Shown in pieces: positions 21,623 to 25,618 of a stretch of 25,618 nucleotides of DNA. The notes under the pieces were generated by a model, which was not told where the DNA came from, made no database searches, and was given only the letters and a program-made list of their open reading frames with translations. The position numbers and the translations under genes were made by a program. Source of the stretch: Guillardia theta CCMP2712 (taxonomy: Eukaryota; Cryptophyceae; Pyrenomonadales; Geminigeraceae); NCBI RefSeq assembly GCF_000315625.1, contig NW_005434653.1:324547-350164 (forward strand), written 5' to 3'. How positions within the stretch are numbered: position 1 is the first letter of the stretch; each line of letters opens with the position of its first letter.

Positions 21623-21907
21623 TTGGCGCTGAATCCAACTGTCCCTTCCTCGCTTCCCAAAGCCTGGGATAAAACTATCCCAGAGTCCACCTACATCCCC
21701 TCCATGCAGCTTCCTCCTTCTCCTCCTTCTGTGTACCTCCGTGACCCTATCCGCCCTAACTGCTCCTGCACCTCCATCCCGCCCCTCGCCCCTCTCCCTC
21801 CAACCGTCCCTCGCTCCAAGCAGCTCGCCGCACTCGCCGCCTCTACCCGCCTTATCCTGCAAAAGGCAACTATCGTATCTGCCATAGGGGAGGAGCTGCA
21901 ACTCTGA
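21623..21907 (+). CDS. ORF ending in the recurrent VPRSKQ...GEELQL module, copy 2 (possibly a 3' exon)
   Basis: 94 codons from ATG at 21623 to TGA. Residues 1-50 have ordinary protein composition (SSLPKAWDKTIPESTYIPSM, later VYLRDPIRPNCSC). Residues 59-94 repeat the copy 1 module almost exactly. Sequences before and after the module are unrelated between copies apart from proline richness. AATAAA follows at 22019. No family recognised; an upstream exon is possible. Confidence 0.5.
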   Translation: MALNPTVPSSLPKAWDKTIPESTYIPSMQLPPSPPSVYLRDPIRPNCSCTSIPPLAPLPPTVPRSKQLAALAASTRLILQKATIVSAIGEELQL

Positions 21908-22445
21908 AGATTTCAGTCTTACTGGGCCAGGACGGATCTCGAGTTTAGTCGATTGGGAGGAGGACGATCAGATCAATCTCTTTTAAGGATGTTTTGGTTC
22001 TCTGCATAAATAAAAGTGTGAGCAAACTTCAAAATGGCGGTGCCTCCAATACGAATGTAACTTGGAAAAGGACCTGCGAGCTTACGGAATCGTTTTCTGC
22101 TCACCACAGTCGCCTACGCAAGCTCACCCTCAGCTGAGGACGAGCTAACTAACCCAACTGAACTTCCGAAGTTCAGAAGCGCATGATAATCGGAGAAAGC
22201 ATTACCAGCGTGATTGTATTTTGTAGTTGATTCATGCGGAGATGCTGAAAGTCGCTCAACATTATCGGAATCGATAGAGCCTGGCCCGGAGTCACTGACA
22301 GTGAGTACTAGCGCTGCCAGAGAGTACTATCAGTCCCTTTACTCACGGAATTCATCATCATCTGCAGGGCTGAATTCATGAATCAGGGGAATGATACCCA
22401 CTTTGAAGCATTCACTATCAGCGGTGGCAGCGATCCAGGTATCAG
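21908..22445. other. tail-to-tail gap with a short island-like stretch
   Basis: Mostly ordinary composition. 22278-22350 (cccggagtcactgacagtga, then gtactagcgct and gagagtactatcag) uses the same words as the four islands but is short and less GC-rich. No gene is supported. Confidence 0.45.
22019..22024 (+). promoter_or_regulatory. candidate polyadenylation signal after module copy 2
   Basis: AATAAA lies 112 nt past the TGA at 21907, parallel to the arrangement after copy 1. Confidence 0.4.
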
Positions 22446-23329
22446 CTAACTACAGTCTTGGTAGAGGTCCTTCAGGACTTTTGTCTCTTTCTTGCTGTCG
22501 TCCATCTGTAATTGCAAATAGGCGGCGAACGCGTGACAACAAGGTTTACCGTTTCTTTGCCAGAACGAGCATGGTCTACACCTTATCTTTGAAGTCTAAC
22601 CAAGAATTCAGTTTATCGAGATGGAGAAGTTTGTTATCGGATGCTTCACCCAATGTCAACAGCTGATGGATGACAGGGAGTCAACATGACGTACGTGGAC
22701 TGAAATGTTCACCTGCTTCGATGGGCAAGACCTTGCCAGTGGGGAGATAACCCTATATCATCATGGCCTTGCTCGAGAAGAAGCGACTGGAGAAGTGGCA
22801 ATAATCCTACCCGAAACGTGAATACAGCGATAAACAATATCCACTCATCTTACTTGACCGAGTATACGCAATCCGCACTGTTTGATCAAATGTAAAATGG
22901 ATCCGTTGGCAAAAAAGGCTCCCATGAAAACACCTTGATGCTTGCCTAATAGTGGAGGTGGCATGAATGATGCATACCTGTTTGGATTAGACTCACAATA
23001 CTTGGTGGTCCACTGGGGTAAGATATTGAAAGAAGCCACATAGTCATCCCATGAACCATTTTCAACTTCAAGGCGAGCAATATAAATGTTATGATGCTAG
23101 TGCGTTTTTTGAACATCTTCTAAATGTCTTCGGCTGTCATCCGTCGATGAACACTGCCTCCAATGTCCCTCCTGGAGCCCTCGGCTGTAATATTACGGAA
23201 AGGTTTGGAATCAATAGATAACTTCCCACAGAAGAGCGCAGTGTGCTATGGTATAAGGTACTATCCTCCATATTGATGGTAAACTTATCCTTTTTGTCTT
23301 GCTTGCCCCTTTTTACGATAACTGTATAC
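22446..23329 (-). CDS. 3' exons of an unidentified minus-strand gene (5' part unresolved)
   Basis: Phase-consistent exons: 23329 (or further up, as the frame stays open to 23445) to 23155; 23096-22854; possibly 22752-22732; 22662-22582; 22505-22446 with TAG. The 81-codon exon reads as a genuine protein (NIYIARLEVENGSWDDYVASF, then NRYASFMPPPLLGKHQG). The upstream frame contains YTVIVKRGKQDKKDKFTINM, optionally preceded by a hydrophobic stretch (LLLFYMPVSIIIVAFMRFYI). The end is WLDFKDK joined to MDDSKKETKVLKDLYQDCS. The 21-nt exon is doubtful: an alternative acceptor at 22787 gives LLLEQGHDD instead. I do not recognise the family. Confidence 0.45.
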
Positions 23330-23429
23330 CTGAGAGAATGCAATGAGATATAAAACCTCATGAAAGCGACAATAATGATGCTCACGGGCATGTAGAACAG
23401 GAGCAGCGCATGACATACCCTGTCATGCC

Positions 23430-23951
23430 CTAAACATTTTGGCAAGGTGTATTCTTGATTGGCTTGTTGTAATCCTTCAGGTTGACATGTTTAAGGAATC
23501 TTGTACATTCACGTCGTTTGGAGAATTGCATTCCACGCAACGTCATGACATAGTCAGATGGAGTTTCCTTGTTGTCAGATTCTGAATTAGATGAGGAGGT
23601 ACATTCGTCTCCACTAGTCCAGAAGCAGGAGGGCTCGCCCCCCATTGGTATGGTTTCGGAGTTGTGGCTTGAACTGTCATCTTCAGGCAAAGAACTGTCC
23701 GCACTGTGAGGAAGCAACGGATGTGAAGGGACAATCTCTGTGTGAGGAAGTGGAGATGATGACAATGAAGAGATCGGGGCATCGAAGATGAGGGTATAGA
23801 GTCGTTCAAAACTCTGGATCAATGACAATTGTTCAGGGGGGTTAATCCCGAAGCAACGAAATCCATGTTCAACAATGACAATGTACAATGTACGACACAT
23901 TGGTAGGCAGTTCGAGCTCCAGCTGTTGTTGCACAGCACGGATCTTGGCAC
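23430..23951 (-). CDS. Ser/Pro-rich open frame, possible upstream exon of the same gene
   Basis: A 173-codon frame, with Leu-rich sequence (CRTLYIVIVEHGFRCFGINP, then SFERLYTLIFD) followed by a Ser/Glu/Asp-rich linker and a basic end (SKRRECTRFLKHVNLKDYNK). Composition is protein-like. I could not find a splice that joins it in phase to the exon at 23329, and no start codon context stands out. Confidence 0.3.
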   Translation of the reverse strand: MPRSVLCNNSWSSNCLPMCRTLYIVIVEHGFRCFGINPPEQLSLIQSFERLYTLIFDAPISSLSSSPLPHTEIVPSHPLLPHSADSSLPEDDSSSHNSETIPMGGEPSCFWTSGDECTSSSNSESDNKETPSDYVMTLRGMQFSKRRECTRFLKHVNLKDYNKPIKNTPCQNV

Positions 23952-23954
23952 TCA

Positions 23955-24335
23955 GACTGAGCCTGACCTGTTTCGAGCCTTCCCCTGCCAGCATTCCCGC
24001 GCAGTTCAACGATCATCAGTAATGATTTACATTGTCTCCGTGTAACCGTAGCTGTCATAAATTCATGTCCGATGTAACGGAACGGCTTCCGACAGCGATG
24101 GACTCCGAGACGCGAGACGCGAGACGATGGAGAGAGAGGGAGAGGGAGAGAGAGAAGGAGATGGGCGGGGGGGGGGGGGAGGAGGGCCGGGGGTGGAGGA
24201 GGAGGAGTGGGAGGAGAGGAGAGGAGAGGAGAGGAGAGGAGAGGAGAGGAGAGGAGAGGAGAGGAGAGGAGAGGAGAGGAGAGGAGAGGAGAAGAGAGGA
24301 GAGGAGAAGAGGAGCTGACTCGGACACTGTAACAG
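23955..24335. other. upstream of the PDZ exon; purine-rich low-complexity DNA
   Basis: 23955-24120 is ordinary composition. 24121-24335 is purine-rich on the plus strand with a G run near 24165 and the (GAGGA)n array. Continuous ORFs (RRGEERRGEE) are repeat-driven. The 5' exons of the PDZ gene are probably here or beyond but not identified. Confidence 0.5.
24204..24312. repeat. (GAGGA)n pentanucleotide array
   Basis: About 20 tandem AGGAG/GAGGA units with a few A-for-G changes at the right end, ending about 25 bp before the PDZ exon acceptor. Confidence 0.95.
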
Positions 24336-24626
24336 GGCTTGCGCTGGACGGGACGGAGATCATGGGCATGACGCCGCTGGGAGCGGCAGCTCAGTCGAGG
24401 GCGCTTCAGATCGGGGATCTCATCGAGGAGGTGGATGGAGAGCGAGTCGACGATGACAACGTATTATTTTTCACCTTAAAGCAGCTACTGACACCCCAGC
24501 TGGCCCTTGAGCTGGAGCCTCACATGTCAACACCCCTGACGAAGTAGTACCGGCAGATCCTGGACCGCCTACGGGGCTGCGACGTCGTGGGGTCACCGAT
24601 CATGCTCACTGTAGGACTAGAAGAGA

Positions 24627-24710
<84 letters not shown>

Positions 24711-24820
24711 AGGGAGATGAGTTAGAGGAGGACGAGCACGAGGTCGAAGACGAGGAGGAGGAGCGAGTAGGGGTGAAGGAGGAGGCAGGTGATACGCATG
24801 CGGCGGTACGTGACGATTGA
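24336..24820 (+). CDS. PDZ-domain protein fragment with Glu-Gln repeat tail
   Basis: Two exons: 24336-24460 (after an aacag acceptor) and 24557-24820, joined in phase 0 across a 96-nt GT-AG intron. The PDZ core reads GTEIMGMTPLGAAAQSRALQIGD, then LIEEVDGERV, ILDRLRGCDVVGSPIMLTV. This matches the typical carboxylate-side strand, the helix A region (GAAAQ...L..GD) and the final strand of a PDZ fold, which binds C-terminal peptides or acts as a scaffold. The first strands are missing and should be in an upstream exon. After the domain comes an (EQ)n repeat and an acidic tail to TGA at 24818-24820. A donor at 24611 (gtagga) could remove the repeat, so the tail is uncertain. Confidence 0.6.
24629..24709. 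repeat. (GAGCAG)n hexanucleotide repeat
   Basis: About 13 tandem GAGCAG units. They read Glu-Gln on the plus strand in the frame of the PDZ exon and Ala-Pro on the minus strand. Confidence 0.95.
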
Positions 24821-25225
24821 TGGGCAGGTGAGAAGGCCGATGGACATGACGGTCAGGTAAAGAGAAATTAGTCAAGTCCCGCGGGTTTATGCTGACAGCT
24901 GAGAAATTGGACAGAAGCGTCACGCTGGTCCGTCAGGCAGCGATCATGTGAAAGACTCAAGGTGGAGAGGCGGATGAACTTTCAGGGCAACAGGAGGAGG
25001 GAGAGAGCAGGAGCACGAGGAGAGGGAGGAGGTGAACGGGAGGAGGTCGAGGAGCGGGAGGAGAAGGAAGAGGGGGGAGGAAGAGGAGGGGAGAAGAATG
25101 AGGGGCGAGGAGACAGAGAAGGAGAACGCTCTTGAGAATTTCTCGGTGGTTCATTAAGAGTCGAGATACCAGCTGCCTCCTCTTCGCTCCTGCGTCAAGG
25201 AAGCGGCTCCATTCCTCTCCTCTCC
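24821..25225. other. tail-to-tail gap, purine-rich on plus strand
   Basis: Between the PDZ frame (+) and the aminopeptidase stop (-). 24960-25130 is GAGG-rich low-complexity DNA. Short protein-like pieces (MRRYVTIDGQ near 24798) suggest the PDZ gene may have further exons, but no consistent model was found. Confidence 0.45.
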
Positions 25226-25618
25226 TCACTTGCCCTTGGAGACGACCCACTCGGTGAGACCCTTCACGCCATAGCCCGTCGCTCCTCCCGCCTGCCACCA
25301 GAGCTGAGATCGAGTTCGGCTTCAGCTTGGGATGCGCTACCTTGTCATTCCAGACGGGGCCTGCGATGTCAAGGTGGGACCACTTGGCCTCCTGCAGGGG
25401 ATCACAGGTCAGCTGACGGGCAGCTGGAGTCGGAGGCTTGTCACCTTGACAAACTCCTTGAGGAAGAGAGCAGCTGTGATCGACCCTCCACCCTGTGAAG
25501 ACGTGAGGAGGAGGAAGAGGGGGGGGAGGGGGGAACGGTGGGGAGGGAGGGAGGGAGGACGGGCGGGGCCGGGCGGGCGGGCGGGGACGGAAGAAGGAAG
25601 GAGGGAGGAGGTAGGAGG
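25226..25618 (-). CDS. leucyl aminopeptidase, peptidase family M17, C-terminal exons (5' part outside window)
   Basis: Cytosolic or organellar dinuclear metal exopeptidase removing N-terminal residues; active as a hexamer in known members. Visible exons: 25492-25445, 25391-25341, 25291-25226 (TGA), joined in phase 0 across 53- and 49-nt introns. They encode GGGSITAALFLKEFVK, EAKWSHLDIAGPVWNDK and AGGATGYGVKGLTEWV plus a short tail. This is the standard M17 C-terminus (GG.ITAA.FL..FV, W.H.DIAGP.W, GATG.GV..L.E). The metal ligands and catalytic Lys/Arg lie upstream, beyond 25618. 25493-25618 is intron, with CT-rich DNA on the sense strand ending ttcacag. Confidence 0.93.

Overview
The window is eukaryotic nuclear DNA, gene-dense and intron-rich. 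I found no bacterial-style operons, tRNAs, rRNAs or CRISPR arrays. The genes have many GT-AG introns, often only 43-60 nt long, with reading phases that can be matched exactly across junctions. Longer introns are packed with pyrimidine-rich simple repeats on the sense strand. This style, plus the mix of algal/protist-type families, fits a unicellular alga; my best guess is a cryptophyte close to Guillardia theta. That species call is inference from recollection, not a database match.

Layout from left to right. 33-2805 (+) is the 3' part of an RNF113/Cwc24-type splicing factor with CCCH and RING fingers. 3411-5245 (-) is a signal-anchored coiled-coil protein with a poly-proline tail. 7412-9025 (+) is a PAQR (progestin/adipoQ receptor family) seven-helix membrane protein in ten exons. 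9754-11288 (+) is a secretory protein with a thioredoxin-like domain lacking CxxC and two eight-cysteine SGYCEC modules. 11305-12807 (-) is proteasome subunit alpha-7. 13321-15105 (+) and 15299-17260 (-) are two paralogous Hedgehog-type Hint (Hog) proteins placed tail to tail. 18171-19514 (-) is a nine-exon gene for a 212-residue protein I cannot name; the longest ORF there lies on the wrong strand. 20365-20556 and 21623-21907 (+) are two reading frames ending in the same 36-residue module. 22446-23329 (-) holds supported exons of an unidentified protein. 24336-24820 (+) is a PDZ-domain fragment with a Glu-Gln repeat tail. 25226-25492 (-) is the C-terminus of an M17 leucyl aminopeptidase that continues past the window.

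Four GC/CpG-rich islands (about 5751-6330, 12880-13260, 17636-17940, 19560-20175) share an odd palindromic word vocabulary (ccgg, gatc, gtac, gtcactgac). All four lie in gaps that contain at least one gene's 5' end. The close tail-to-tail gaps (16 bp and 193 bp) and the 605-bp one lack them.

The genes are functionally independent housekeeping and lineage-specific genes. The most interesting locus is the Hog pair: two membrane-anchored or secreted, potentially self-cleaving proteins with a shared cysteine-rich ectodomain, made by an inverted duplication and set between two islands.
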